From JAZKID01 sp963714065 (lineage in GTDB: Bacteria > Pseudomonadota > Alphaproteobacteria > Rhizobiales > UBA4765), in the NCBI GenBank assembly GCA_963714065.1, contig OY970226.1:496001-560000 (forward strand): a DNA stretch of 64,000 nucleotides. The letters run 5' to 3'. This document shows, piece by piece, positions 7,213 to 16,690 of the stretch. The translations under genes and the position numbers were made by a program. Position 1 is the stretch's first letter. Each line of letters begins with the position of its first letter. The notes under the pieces are model-generated. The model ran no database searches. It saw only the letters and a list, made by a program, of their open reading frames with translations, and was not told the DNA's origin.

Positions 7213-9195
7213 ATGCTGCGGGTTTGCGTCATCGGGGGGTTCGGGTTGTTCACCAAGACACGCCAAGATGTTATCATGGTTGCGGCCCTGGCCTCTTTCG
7301 GGCTGGTGATGGCGTATTCGGCCTATATTTCCGGGCAGTTCTTCCGCGACCGCCTGCTGCATCAGGATGCGCAGCGCATCGGCGCACAATGGGTCGAACG
7401 CGCGCTGTCCAGCACACAAAGCCAGCCTTCCCTGCTGAACGATTTCAAGAAAGAAGCGGAGCGCGACGCAATTCTCGAGCTGAGGCTTTTTAACGGCAAC
7501 AAAAACCTGATGCGCGAAGAAAAGCAGGGCAATACGCCAAAGCCCGCTTTCGTCTCCCTGCCCTTTCCTTCCCTGGAACAGCCGCAGCAGCAAAGCGTTG
7601 AGAGCGAAACGAGAGACGGCCTGAATTATTATACGCAAATGACGGTTGCCATGCCCGCACAGGCCGGCCGCGCCGCCTATATGCAAATCACCATGGACCA
7701 GAGCGCGGGTGCGCGCATGCTGACGCGTACGCTCAGTTTCTTCTCGATCGCGACCGCGATTTCCGTCTGGCTTGCGCTTTTCGTGCCGACAATCGTCGTC
7801 TGGGGGCGCATGAAAGAACGCGCGGCCGTCGAAAAACGCATGCATCATATGGCCCACCATGATGCGCTGACAGGCCTGCCCAACCGCATTTCTTTCGGCA
7901 TCCGTCTCGAAGAAGCCTTCGAGCGCATGCAGAAGAACAAGACGCATCTGGCGCTTCTCTGTCTCGACCTCGACAAGTTCAAGGAAGTGAACGACACGCT
8001 CGGCCACCTGTTCGGCGATATGCTTCTGGTCGAGGTTTCAAAGCGCTTCAAGGAAGTCGTCCGCGCGAGGGACATGGTCGCGCGTCTAGGCGGCGATGAA
8101 TTCGTCATTATCTCCGAACATCTCGAAAAATGCGAGGATGTGACGCATCTCGCAAAACGCCTTGTCGATCATCTGTCGAAACCATACGAACTCGACGGGA
8201 ATACCGTTGTCGCTGCCTCCTCCATCGGCATCGCGGTTGCGCCGGAAAACGGCACCAATCCCGTCACGCTGCTGAAAAATGCCGATCTCGCGCTTTACCG
8301 CGCCAAGGCGGAAACGCCGGGCGGTTACCGTTTTTTCGAAAAGAATATGGATGCCGAGCTGCGCCTGCGCCGCGATTTGGAGAGCGACCTGCGCGAGGCG
8401 GTCCAACGCGGCGATTTCGCCCTGCACTACCAACCGCAATATGACCTGCAGACCTCGACGCTGATCGGCTACGAGGCGCTGGTGCGCTGGCCTCACCCGA
8501 CCAAGGGCCTCATCCTGCCTGCCGAATTCATCGCGCTTGCCGAAGAAACAGGCCTGATCATTCCGCTCGGCGAATGGATCCTGCGCCGCGCCTGCCTGGA
8601 CGCGCAGATGTGGCCTTCCAGCGTCAAGATCGCCGTCAACCTGTCTCCCGCGCAGTTCATGAAAAACGACACCTCCGGCATGGTCAAGCGCATCGCGCAG
8701 GAAACCGGGATCAACCCAGAGCGCATCGAGCTCGAGATCACCGAAAATCTTCTGCTTCAGAATACCGAAACCGTGATGCACCAGCTCACCAATCTACGCA
8801 ATCTAGGCGTCACCATCGTCATGGACGATTTCGGCACGGGTTATTCCTCCCTGAGCTATCTCTCGCGCTTCCCCTTCGACAAAATCAAGATCGACCAGAC
8901 CTTCGTGCAAAATCTCGACAAGGACCCGAGCGTGGCGGCCATCGTCAACTCCATCGTCAGCCTCGGCAAGACATTGTCGATGACCGTGATCGCCGAAGGC
9001 GTGGAGAACGAGGCGCAGGCCAAAATCCTGTTCGACGCGGGCTGCACGCGCGTACAGGGCTACCTATTCGGCAAGCCCATGCCGACTGTGCCGGTCGATA
9101 TTCCGAAATTCTACGGCGATATTTTCAAAAAAATCCTGGTGGCAAAACCAGCGGACGAGACGGCTGCAAAAACCGGCACCTCAAAAGTCGCCTAG
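7213..9195 (+). CDS. Membrane GGDEF-EAL cyclic-di-GMP protein
   Basis: A 660-residue bifunctional c-di-GMP turnover protein. The order is a membrane helix (about 20-40), a periplasmic region of about 130 residues, a second helix (about 172-197), GGDEF (about 215-380) and EAL (about 395-635). The GGDEF motif at 293-297 is intact and is preceded at the correct five-residue distance by an RxxD I-site (R284-D287), so feedback inhibition is expected. The EAL domain keeps YEALVRW, NLSPAQF, ELEITEN, DDFGTGYSSL, KIDQTFV and QGYLFGKP, so it is probably an active phosphodiesterase. AAGG lies just before the ATG at 7213; a TTG at 7246 or an ATG at 7276 are alternative starts. The 3' end overlaps convergent cca by four bases. 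Confidence 0.94.
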   Translation: MLRVCVIGGFGLFTKTRQDVIMVAALASFGLVMAYSAYISGQFFRDRLLHQDAQRIGAQWVERALSSTQSQPSLLNDFKKEAERDAILELRLFNGNKNLMREEKQGNTPKPAFVSLPFPSLEQPQQQSVESETRDGLNYYTQMTVAMPAQAGRAAYMQITMDQSAGARMLTRTLSFFSIATAISVWLALFVPTIVVWGRMKERAAVEKRMHHMAHHDALTGLPNRISFGIRLEEAFERMQKNKTHLALLCLDLDKFKEVNDTLGHLFGDMLLVEVSKRFKEVVRARDMVARLGGDEFVIISEHLEKCEDVTHLAKRLVDHLSKPYELDGNTVVAASSIGIAVAPENGTNPVTLLKNADLALYRAKAETPGGYRFFEKNMDAELRLRRDLESDLREAVQRGDFALHYQPQYDLQTSTLIGYEALVRWPHPTKGLILPAEFIALAEETGLIIPLGEWILRRACLDAQMWPSSVKIAVNLSPAQFMKNDTSGMVKRIAQETGINPERIELEITENLLLQNTETVMHQLTNLRNLGVTIVMDDFGTGYSSLSYLSRFPFDKIKIDQTFVQNLDKDPSVAAIVNSIVSLGKTLSMTVIAEGVENEAQAKILFDAGCTRVQGYLFGKPMPTVPVDIPKFYGDIFKKILVAKPADETAAKTGTSKVA

Positions 9196-10379
9196 TTTTT
9201 TACCCTTTTAATCAGCGCATCGCGGTTCAGCGAAAAATCGCTCTCGATCCACGCGTCTTCCAGTGTTTTCAACTTTCTGCCGAGTTGCTCACCGGGCGCA
9301 TGGCCAAGCGCGATCAGATCGGCGCCTTTGAGCGGAAAAGCGGGAACCGGGCGCCGTAGCGGAAGATCGATAAACGCTTGCCAGCTTTCCGCAATGCTCA
9401 ATGCGGCGACACGTATCGCGCTGTCATAGGCTTGCGGAAAGCGGTAAAGTACGAGGCGGGCCAGCTTCTCCCCCGGCTCGCGACGCAGAAGCAAAAGCGC
9501 GCGCGCGATATCAACGAGCCGCTGCGTTTCCGCGCGCGACAATCTTAAATTTTCCGACAGGCGCTCCGCATCCTCTTTGATCCTGACACATAAGGCCGCA
9601 AGACGCTCAAGAGCATCCGGCTGTCTGTTATGTTTCGCATCGCTGCCAGCGAGAGCATGCAGATCGAGCAAATATTGCACGCCGAGCACGCTGGCCGTCA
9701 GCCATAATTCGCTCATTAAGATCACGGCCTCGACAGCGCGGGGTGTCACAAGCAGTTTGAAAAGCTCCTGCTTTACGCGCTCGGCGGAAAGCCTTGGCAG
9801 ACCTTCGCGCGAAGCCAGGCAGGCCTTCAAACCATCATTATCGAATTCACCTTTGGCATAACGCGCGGAAAAACGGAAAAACCGCCAGATGCGCAGATAA
9901 TCTTCGGCAATCCGGCGCTTCGCATCGCCGATAAAACGGACGCGGCCCGCTTTAAGATCAATGAGCCCGCCGCATGGATCGTGAACCTTGCCGTCTCTAT
10001 CGAGATAAAGCGCGTTGATCGTAAAATCGCGCCGTGCCGCATCCTTTTCCCATGACGTGCCGAATTTCACCACCGCGTGCCGGCCGTCGGTTTCGATGTC
10101 CTCGCGCAAGGTCGTGACCTCGAAGGAGCGCTTGCCGATCACGATCGTCACCGTGCCAAAATCGATGCCGGTCGGCACGGCTTTATATCCCGCTTCCTCG
10201 CACAAGGTGCTCACACGCTGTGGCAACAGTTTCGTGGCAAGATCGATTTCATCGACAGGTTCGTCCAGAAGAGCATTGCGCACGGCACCGCCCACAATGC
10301 GCGTGCAATCGGATTCCGGATTGAGCACATGCAGAAGCGCGCTTAAGTCTTTATCTTTCAGGATATCGGCCACGCTCAC
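9192..10379 (-). CDS. cca: CCA tRNA nucleotidyltransferase / poly(A) polymerase family protein
   Basis: Adds or repairs the 3' CCA end of tRNAs. The nucleotidyltransferase head shows RIVGGAVRNALLDEPVDEIDLAT (metal-binding D-x-D in EIDLAT), followed by AARRDFTINALYLD and EDYLRIWRFFRFSARYA, which are the classic class II CCA/PAP motifs. At 395 residues the length fits alphaproteobacterial members. The preferred start is the GTG at 10379, overlapping the stop of the DUF6111 gene as GTGA; the longer frame to 10493 lies inside that gene and is unlikely. Sequence alone does not fully separate CCA-adding enzymes from poly(A) polymerases, but the alphaproteobacterial context favours CCA addition. Confidence 0.92.
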   Translation of the reverse strand: MSVADILKDKDLSALLHVLNPESDCTRIVGGAVRNALLDEPVDEIDLATKLLPQRVSTLCEEAGYKAVPTGIDFGTVTIVIGKRSFEVTTLREDIETDGRHAVVKFGTSWEKDAARRDFTINALYLDRDGKVHDPCGGLIDLKAGRVRFIGDAKRRIAEDYLRIWRFFRFSARYAKGEFDNDGLKACLASREGLPRLSAERVKQELFKLLVTPRAVEAVILMSELWLTASVLGVQYLLDLHALAGSDAKHNRQPDALERLAALCVRIKEDAERLSENLRLSRAETQRLVDIARALLLLRREPGEKLARLVLYRFPQAYDSAIRVAALSIAESWQAFIDLPLRRPVPAFPLKGADLIALGHAPGEQLGRKLKTLEDAWIESDFSLNRDALIKRVKN

Positions 10380-10618
10380 AATTTGCGTTCCTCGATGGAT
10401 GCGCCGGAGCGGCCCGAAATCCGCTCGCCCGCATGCCGTGCCAGCAAGCCGAACAGCACGACGGAAAGCAGGAAACCCGCCACGCCAAGCCATATGACCT
10501 CGCGAGAGCGCCAGGCCGCGCCCGTGAGCGGATTTTCGCGCTTTAAAACGAGGAAAACCGCATAACCGGCAAAAGGCAGCAGGAACAGCAGGATCTGGAT
10601 AAGAAGGAGACGCGCCAT
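10376..10618 (-). CDS. DUF6111-like small membrane protein
   Basis: An 80-residue protein with two predicted membrane helices (about 4-24 and 41-60) separated by a short polar loop containing NPLTGAAWR, and a charged tail. This pattern and its position immediately upstream of and overlapping cca match the small DUF6111 proteins of alphaproteobacteria. The function is unknown. GAAGGAG lies just upstream of the ATG on the minus strand, giving a good ribosome-binding site. Confidence 0.75.
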   Translation of the reverse strand: MARLLLIQILLFLLPFAGYAVFLVLKRENPLTGAAWRSREVIWLGVAGFLLSVVLFGLLARHAGERISGRSGASIEERKL

Positions 10619-10687
10619 GATTATTCCTTGCTCGAGACGGGAAATTTCCCTAGGTTTAAGCGTTTTTTACAAAAAGGGGAGATCAAA

Positions 10688-11024
10688 ATGTCTATTTCCA
10701 TTGAGGAAATCCAGGTTCGTGACACAAATAACGACGGTTTCATCAGCCGTTCCGAATTTGACGAGGCATTGAAGGAAGCTGGCGTCAAAGCTAATTCCCC
10801 ATATCAGATTACAAGGAGAGCCTACCTAAACGCCAATCCCTGCTCAACGAGCACGCTGGAAAGAAGCTATGCCGATTTTCTTGAAATATTGCCCATGTTC
10901 GACGAAGCCGATGTGGAAAAGGATGGAGATCCTGAACAAGCAGGAGATCGACGATCTAATTGCCGGCGGCGCCATCGAAGTCAAGAAAGGCGGGTTCATT
11001 ACGGTCGAAATTATCGCGCCGTAA
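10688..11024 (+). pseudogene. EF-hand protein interrupted by a +1 frameshift
   Basis: GGGGAG precedes the ATG at 10688. The first frame encodes a canonical EF-hand loop, DTNNDGFISRSE (D1, N3, D5, G6, I8, S9, E12), at about residues 12-23. Around residue 75 the frame reads DVEKDGD and then turns into an Arg-rich, implausible tail. Removing one C from the CC at 10931-10932 restores DVEKDGDLNKQE, a perfect second EF-hand loop, and a compact C-terminus ending GGFITVEIIAP at the stop 11022-11024. The intact product would be a 111-residue two-EF-hand protein. The break could be a recent mutation or a base-call error; the perfect second loop argues that the ancestral frame was functional. Confidence 0.8.
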
Positions 11025-11139
11025 TCTTCCCCGCGTTGCAAACACAAGATTGTTTTATAGGCAAATCTTTGCGACCATCGCCTCTAAAGGCGCCTGAGTC
11101 GTTTCTCCTGCTTCCGGCGCCCCATTCCGGGAGCCTGCC

Positions 11140-12144
11140 ATGAATGTAACTATTTCTTCCAGTGGCGAAACGCCTACCGCCAAGGAATTCGAGGCCGTTT
11201 GTGGCCAGCTTGCCAAGGTGCGCGACGAAGTCAGGCGCGTGATCCACGGGCAGGATAACGTCATCGACGCAACGCTCATTACGCTGCTCTCCGGCGGGCA
11301 TGCTTTGCTCGTCGGCTTGCCGGGCCTTGGAAAAACACGGCTTGTTGACTCGCTCGGCACCATTCTCGGCCTCAATGCAAGGCGCGTGCAGTTCACGCCC
11401 GACCTGATGCCATCCGACATTCTAGGCAGCGAGGTTCTGGAAGAAGACGAGCGCGGCGCGCGCGCGTTCCGCTTCATCAGGGGGCCGATCTTTGCCGAAC
11501 TGCTGATGGCCGACGAAATCAACCGCGCAAGCCCGCGCACGCAGTCGGCACTCTTGCAGGCGATGCAGGAGCGGCACGTGACGATTGCCGGCGAGCGGCA
11601 CGACCTGCCGCAGCCCTTCCACGTTCTCGCAACCCAAAATCCGCTGGAGCAGGAAGGCACCTATCCCTTGCCCGAAGCACAGCTCGACCGCTTCCTGATG
11701 CAGATCGACATCACCTATCCCGATCTCGCTTCGGAAAAACGCATTCTGTTCGAAACCACGGGGACCGAGGATACAGCGCCCAAACCCGTCTTGAATCCCG
11801 AGCAGCTGATCCGCGCGCAAAAGCTGGTGCGGCGCATGCCGGTGGGCGATGCCGTGGTGGAAGCGCTCCTCAAACTTGTACGCGCCGCGCGGCCGAATGA
11901 AGGCGCTTCGAAAAGTCTCTCGGGTGTCATCATGTGGGGGCCGGGACCGCGCGCAAGCCAGGCCTTTATCCTTGCCATTCGCGCACGCGCCTTGCTCGAT
12001 GGCCGCATGGCGCCCTCATTGGACGACGTTCTGGCGCTGGCAGAGCCGATCCTGAAACATCGCATGGCGCTCAGCTTCGCCGCCCGCGCCGAGGGCATGA
12101 ATTTGCCAGCACTAATCGGCCGCCTGACGGAGCAGTTCGGTTGA
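11140..12144 (+). CDS. MoxR family AAA+ ATPase
   Basis: A 334-residue MoxR-type ATPase. Walker A is GLPGLGKTRLV (about 59-69), Walker B is LLMADEINRAS (about 121-131), and ATQNPLEQEGTYPLPEAQLDR carries the sensor and MoxR signature. MoxR proteins act as chaperone-like ATPases working with VWA-domain partners encoded nearby. Here the gene starts a plus-strand cluster with a PH-domain protein, a DUF58 protein, a BatA/DUF4159 protein and another large membrane protein. Its stop overlaps the next start by one base (TGATG). The client of this system is unknown. Confidence 0.94.
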   Translation: MNVTISSSGETPTAKEFEAVCGQLAKVRDEVRRVIHGQDNVIDATLITLLSGGHALLVGLPGLGKTRLVDSLGTILGLNARRVQFTPDLMPSDILGSEVLEEDERGARAFRFIRGPIFAELLMADEINRASPRTQSALLQAMQERHVTIAGERHDLPQPFHVLATQNPLEQEGTYPLPEAQLDRFLMQIDITYPDLASEKRILFETTGTEDTAPKPVLNPEQLIRAQKLVRRMPVGDAVVEALLKLVRAARPNEGASKSLSGVIMWGPGPRASQAFILAIRARALLDGRMAPSLDDVLALAEPILKHRMALSFAARAEGMNLPALIGRLTEQFG

Positions 12145-12710
12145 TGCCCCCAAGCGAGAAAGTAGCAAAACTCACCTACAAGCCGGTTTTCCTCGGCTTG
12201 ATCACGCTTTTGTGCCAGTTGCCGCTCCAGCTTTTCCTGACCTTCTGGTGCGCCATGTTTTTCGGCGGCATGCTGGCACACGCGCATCTGGACATGTTTG
12301 CCGGGGACCCGGACGGATATTACACCCTGTTCGGCGGCCTTGCGTTTTTCCTGACGCCTAGCGTCATCTTTCTTGCCAAGAAATTCAATTACATGAATAC
12401 GGAATACGTATTTTACGACGACCGTCTTGAATTCGAGGAAGGGTTTTTCACGATCAAGAGAAAGGTCATCAGGCTGAGGGACATCAAGGAAGTCGACTTG
12501 CGCAAGGGCGTCTTTCAAAGGCTTTACGGGCTGGGCAGCATCTATCTCGCAACGGCCGCGACCGGAAGTTCGTCCGGCTATTCCAACCCGTTTTCGGCGC
12601 TCGGTTTTGCCAGTATCTCGAGCAGCGGCGTTGCCGTGAGGGATGTGGAAAATTCGGACGATGCCTACGAAAAAATCAAAAGCCTTGTCGACACGCAAAG
12701 CTCCTCCTGA
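12144..12710 (+). CDS. PH (bPH2/YdbS-like) domain membrane protein
   Basis: A 188-residue protein with two hydrophobic segments (about 18-45 and 60-78) followed by a YdbS-like bacterial PH domain: NTEYVFYDDRLEFEEGFF, then IRLRDIKEVDLRKGVFQRLYG and GLGSIYLATAA. The TTG-less overlap TGATG with moxR sets the ATG at 12144. The C-terminal RDVENSDDAYEKIKSLVD is the usual helix closing the domain. Its placement between moxR and the DUF58 gene suggests a membrane role in the same complex. This is a less usual member of such clusters. Confidence 0.85.
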   Translation: MPPSEKVAKLTYKPVFLGLITLLCQLPLQLFLTFWCAMFFGGMLAHAHLDMFAGDPDGYYTLFGGLAFFLTPSVIFLAKKFNYMNTEYVFYDDRLEFEEGFFTIKRKVIRLRDIKEVDLRKGVFQRLYGLGSIYLATAATGSSSGYSNPFSALGFASISSSGVAVRDVENSDDAYEKIKSLVDTQSSS

Positions 12711-12719
12711 GTTATACCC

Positions 12720-13655
12720 ATGACCGATGTGGTGCTGACCACGAAATTACAGCCGAACGAAGCCGGACCGTTGATCGTTTCGGCCTATCATCTGGCATCG
12801 CGCCTGCCCGCGCTGCTTTCCGCCGCGCGGCGGCTCGCCGCAACGCAGCTTCACGGCGTGCATTCGCGCAGGCGCGCGGGGCCGGGCGAGGATTTCTGGC
12901 AATATCGCCGCTACAGTTTCGGCGAGCCCGCAAACAGCATCGACTGGCGGCGCTCGGCCCGCTCCGACCATACGTTCGTGCGCGAAAAGGAATGGCAGAG
13001 CACGCACGGTTTCTGGTTCTGGGTGGACCTTTCCCCTTCCATGCTGATCCGCTCGCGTCTCGCGCAATTCGCCAAAAGCGATGCGGCTCTGATCACGCTA
13101 TTCGCGCTGGCCGATCGCCTGGTCGAGATGAACGAGCGAGCCGGGCTTTTGGGCCTGACTCCAGCTTTATCATCACGCAGCATCGCCGCGCGCTTTGCGC
13201 AAAGCCTGCCGCTCGGTGCGCGCGACGACGACGGCTTGCCGCCCGATATTCCGGCACCGCGCTTTTCCGATTGCATGCTGATCAGCGATTTTCTTAAACC
13301 CCCGGAGGAAATCCTCTCCCGCTGCGCGCGCATCGCAGGCGACGGGGCGCGGCTGCATCTCGTGCATATTCTCGACCCCATCGAGGAAAGCTTTCCGTTC
13401 GAAGGACGGCTGCAATTCGTCGATCCGGAAACGAAGCAGGAATTTCTGGCAGGCCGCGCCGAAACTCATGCGCGCGCTTACAAATGGGCGCTCGAGCGGC
13501 ACAAGACCGCGCTTCGCTCCGAAGCGCGTGCACGCGGCTGGACCTATCGGCTTTATCATACGGGGGATGCGCTGGCATCATTGGCCCTGCCCCTGCTTCT
13601 CACGCTCATTTATGTGGCGCCGGGCACGGCCAGTTCGATATTGAGAGGTAGATGA
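12720..13655 (+). CDS. DUF58 domain protein (MoxR-associated)
   Basis: A 311-residue DUF58 protein. The signature is visible as GPGEDFWQYRRYSFGEP with NSIDWRRSARSDHTFVREKE, then WFWVDLSPSML, which corresponds to the first metal-site strand of a VWA-like fold. It continues through LLISDFLKP-like elements (MLISDFLKPPEEI) to a short hydrophobic C-terminus. DUF58 proteins are regular partners of MoxR ATPases, and the pair is encoded in nearly all alphaproteobacteria. The stop overlaps the next start by four bases (ATGA). Confidence 0.92.
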   Translation: MTDVVLTTKLQPNEAGPLIVSAYHLASRLPALLSAARRLAATQLHGVHSRRRAGPGEDFWQYRRYSFGEPANSIDWRRSARSDHTFVREKEWQSTHGFWFWVDLSPSMLIRSRLAQFAKSDAALITLFALADRLVEMNERAGLLGLTPALSSRSIAARFAQSLPLGARDDDGLPPDIPAPRFSDCMLISDFLKPPEEILSRCARIAGDGARLHLVHILDPIEESFPFEGRLQFVDPETKQEFLAGRAETHARAYKWALERHKTALRSEARARGWTYRLYHTGDALASLALPLLLTLIYVAPGTASSILRGR

Positions 13656-16441
13656 TGGAAGGGTTCGCGCTCGGCTTTTCCGCTCCCTGGGTGTTTACGG
13701 CGCTGTTGCTGCTGCCTGCACTTTACTGGCTGCTTAGGCTCACGCCGCCGCGGCCGAAACGCGTCTGGTTTCCGCCGCTTGCGCTTTTACAGACAAAGAA
13801 ACAGGACAACACGGCGCAAAGCAGCCCCTTATGGCTGATTATTTTGCGGCTCGCACTTGCCGCATGCCTTATTTTCGCTTTCGCAAAACCTGTCTGGCGC
13901 GCCGACCCGTCTATTGCACTCAATGATGCGCCGCTTGTGCTGATCATCGACAATGGCTGGCCTGCTGCCCCCGATTGGTCGCAACGTATGGATCATGCGC
14001 GCGATCTGATCGGGCGCGCGGCTACGCGCAATCTTCCCGTCATGCTCGCAGCCACGAATGCGGGCACCGGGCAGCCTTTTCGTTTCACCGACGGCAAGAT
14101 GGCAGCGGCCCAGCTTTCGGGCATCGAACCCGAGCCTTATCTCGCAAGGCGCATGCCGCTTATTAAACCTTTGCAGGAGAGCCTTTCGCATCGTGATGCC
14201 GCCCAGCTCGTCTGGCTGAGCGACGGCGTCGAGACCGGCGATGCGAAAGAATTTATGGACGCCTTGCAGGCTTTCCATACAAATCTCACCGTATTGCAGC
14301 AAAACGGAAAAACTCTGCGCACGATCGTCAATGCCGCGAATGGCAGCGATGCGCTTGAAGCGCAGATCGCGCGCATGAGTAAAAACGAGGAAGGCGGAAA
14401 TTTGCGCGCCTTCGACCGCCAGGGCCGGCTGATGGCAAGCGCGCCGTTTACTTTCGAAACAAGTGCCGAAACGGCGAAAGCCAGGATCGCCCTGCCCTCT
14501 AACCTGCGCAACGACGTTTTCCGCCTCGATATCGCGGACGAGCAGCACGCGGGCGCGGTCTACCTGCTGGATGACCGCTGGCAGCGCAAGACCGTCGGCC
14601 TCTATAGCGGCAGCACGCAGGATTACGAGCAGCCTCTCCTGTCCTCGTTGTTCATTCTCGGCGAAGCGATGAACGGTTTTGCCGAAGTCACGAAATCCGG
14701 CGGCAGCGTGGCCGACAGCCTTCAGACATTTATTCACGATCGTGTCGGCGCCATCGTTCTTGCCGATGTCGGTGCCATACCGGAAGCGCTGCATCAGCCC
14801 TTGTCCGCTTGGCTGGACGACGGCGGCGTTCTGATCCGCTTTGCAGGCTCCCGTCTGCTTGAAGCGCAAAGGCAGGCAGATCCGTTCCTGCCCGTCAATT
14901 TGCGGCCTACCCTGCGCGCGCTCGGCGGCGATCTGTCGTGGGAGAAGGAGCAAAAGCTCGGCCGGTTCTCGGGACCGCTTAGCGATATCGCGCTTCCCGA
15001 CGACATCATCATCTCAAGGCAGGTGCTGGCGGAAGCCGAGCCCGAACTGCAAAAGAAAACCTGGGCCGAATTGCACGACGGCACGCCGCTGATCACCGCG
15101 CAATCGCACGGGCGCGGGCATATCGTCCTGATCCATGTCAGCGCCGATCCGAAATGGTCGAACCTGCCTCTCTCGGGCACTTTTCTCGAAATCCTGCGCC
15201 GTCTGCTGCTGCTTTCCACGCTGGCCTCGCCGCAAAAACAGGCGGATGCGAGCACACAGAACAACACAAGCCTGCTCAAGCCGCAGCGCAGCCTGAATGC
15301 ACATGGCCAGCTGATGGCGCCGCCTGCAAGCGCGCAGGCCTTGAACACGCAGGAATTTTCCAAAGCGAGGCCGGATGCCGAGCATCCGCCGGGTCTTTAC
15401 GGCTCGGAGACGGCATTTCATGCGCTGAATACGATGCGCAGCGAAGACCGGCTGCAGCCCATCGATTTCGCAACAAGGAACATCGCGCAGGCCAGCTTGA
15501 GCAAACGTCTCGACGAAACCTTGCAACCCGCGCTGCTGACGCTGGCATTCATCCTGTTCCTTGCAGATTGCATTTTAAGCTTCCTGCTTCTGGGAGGCGG
15601 CATTTCGTTCAGGCCCGCGAAAACCGCAGCCCTTATTCTGGCCTGCATGATCTTTTCTTCCGCGCAGGCGCAACCGCAACCACCGCCGGACACAGGCCTC
15701 GCACAGGCAGCGAACGCCAATCGTCTTGCCTATGTCAAAACCGGAATCGAGGAGGTGGATGCCGTCTCGCTTGCGGGCTTACGAGGCCTGAGCCAGTCGC
15801 TGCGCGACCGCACGGCGGTCGAACCGTCCGAGCCTGTCGGAATCGATGCGAGCAAGGACGAGCTCACTTTCTACCCCATGCTTTACTGGCCTATCGACCC
15901 GCGTATGGAAAAACCCTCCGCTGCAACGCTTGCGCGGGTGGAAGCTTATATGAAGAACGGCGGCACGATTATTTTCGATACGCGCGACCGCGGCGAAGCC
16001 TGGATGGGAGGCGCGGAAAGCGCGACGCCGGGAGAAGTCTTTCTGCGCGGCATTTTAGGCAGCATGAATATGCCGCCGCTTGAAGCTATCCCCAGCGATC
16101 ACGTACTCACGAAATCCTTTTACATCCTCAACAGTTTTCCCGGCCGCTTTGAAGACGGACCGCTCTGGGTGGAGCGCACGGCGCCGAATGCGGAAGGTGA
16201 AAAGCGCCCGGTACGCCTTGCCGACGGCGTTTCCTCGATCATCATCACCAGCAACGATCTGGCGGGGGCATGGGCGGTGGATGAAACCGGCGCACCGCTT
16301 CTGCCGCTTTACGGCAGCGATCCGCGCCAGCGCGAGCTTAGCACCCGCGCCGGTATCAACATCGTCGTCTATCTCCTGACCGGCAATTACAAAGCCGACC
16401 AGGTGCATGTGCCGGATATTCTGCAAAGGCTCGGACAATGA
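13652..16441 (+). CDS. BatA-like N-terminal / DUF4159 membrane protein
   Basis: A 929-residue inner-membrane protein. The N-terminus (GFSAPWVFTALLLLPALYWLLRL) is the aerotolerance-regulator (BatA) N-terminal segment, with a second helix at about 62-80. A VWA-like and periplasmic region follows, with further helices at about 630-670. The last 230 residues form a DUF4159 domain (ANRLAYVKTGIEEVDAVSLA, FYPMLYWPIDPRM, NGGTIIFDTRDRG). The domain order matches the large DUF4159 proteins found after MoxR-DUF58 in alphaproteobacteria. It overlaps the DUF58 gene by four bases. The function is unknown; the context suggests an envelope complex driven by MoxR. Confidence 0.9.
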   Translation: MMEGFALGFSAPWVFTALLLLPALYWLLRLTPPRPKRVWFPPLALLQTKKQDNTAQSSPLWLIILRLALAACLIFAFAKPVWRADPSIALNDAPLVLIIDNGWPAAPDWSQRMDHARDLIGRAATRNLPVMLAATNAGTGQPFRFTDGKMAAAQLSGIEPEPYLARRMPLIKPLQESLSHRDAAQLVWLSDGVETGDAKEFMDALQAFHTNLTVLQQNGKTLRTIVNAANGSDALEAQIARMSKNEEGGNLRAFDRQGRLMASAPFTFETSAETAKARIALPSNLRNDVFRLDIADEQHAGAVYLLDDRWQRKTVGLYSGSTQDYEQPLLSSLFILGEAMNGFAEVTKSGGSVADSLQTFIHDRVGAIVLADVGAIPEALHQPLSAWLDDGGVLIRFAGSRLLEAQRQADPFLPVNLRPTLRALGGDLSWEKEQKLGRFSGPLSDIALPDDIIISRQVLAEAEPELQKKTWAELHDGTPLITAQSHGRGHIVLIHVSADPKWSNLPLSGTFLEILRRLLLLSTLASPQKQADASTQNNTSLLKPQRSLNAHGQLMAPPASAQALNTQEFSKARPDAEHPPGLYGSETAFHALNTMRSEDRLQPIDFATRNIAQASLSKRLDETLQPALLTLAFILFLADCILSFLLLGGGISFRPAKTAALILACMIFSSAQAQPQPPPDTGLAQAANANRLAYVKTGIEEVDAVSLAGLRGLSQSLRDRTAVEPSEPVGIDASKDELTFYPMLYWPIDPRMEKPSAATLARVEAYMKNGGTIIFDTRDRGEAWMGGAESATPGEVFLRGILGSMNMPPLEAIPSDHVLTKSFYILNSFPGRFEDGPLWVERTAPNAEGEKRPVRLADGVSSIIITSNDLAGAWAVDETGAPLLPLYGSDPRQRELSTRAGINIVVYLLTGNYKADQVHVPDILQRLGQ

Positions 16442-16443
16442 TA

Positions 16444-16690
16444 AGGGCCTACATTCATGATAGATGTCTATTTCGCGCCAGACAAAAAGCTTGCTCGCTA
16501 GGAGAAAAGCGAAGAGCGTGCCGGCAGCACGATCAAGCTTTTTGGCCGCGCCCTGAAAGGGTTGGCTGAAAATGGTTTTCTTCAAAAACTTTCATCTTCA
16601 CCGATGCTCCACATCGCTGTGCGATGAAAGTTTTTGCATAAAATTCATTTTGAGCCAACGAAATAGGCATCTATCATGAATGTAGGCCCT
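16444..16690. repeat. Compound palindromic element overlapping the next gene's start
   Basis: The outer arms 16444-16475 and 16659-16690 are a 32-bp inverted repeat with one mismatch that is a G-T wobble. Inside are three more inverted pairs. CAAAAAGCTTG (16483-16493) pairs with 16534-16544. A 14-bp arm at 16561-16574 pairs with 16646-16659 with one mismatch. CAAAAACTTTCATC (16583-16596) pairs perfectly with 16623-16636. The element starts just after the DUF4159 stop, and its right arm covers the ATG (16676) and first five codons of the 693-aa gene, so RNA folding could hide that start. There is no transposase. Confidence 0.85.

Noticed and set aside
13829..14953. 374-codon antisense frame across the DUF4159 gene
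   Set aside because: Shadow; the plus-strand frame has clear BatA/DUF4159 sequence.
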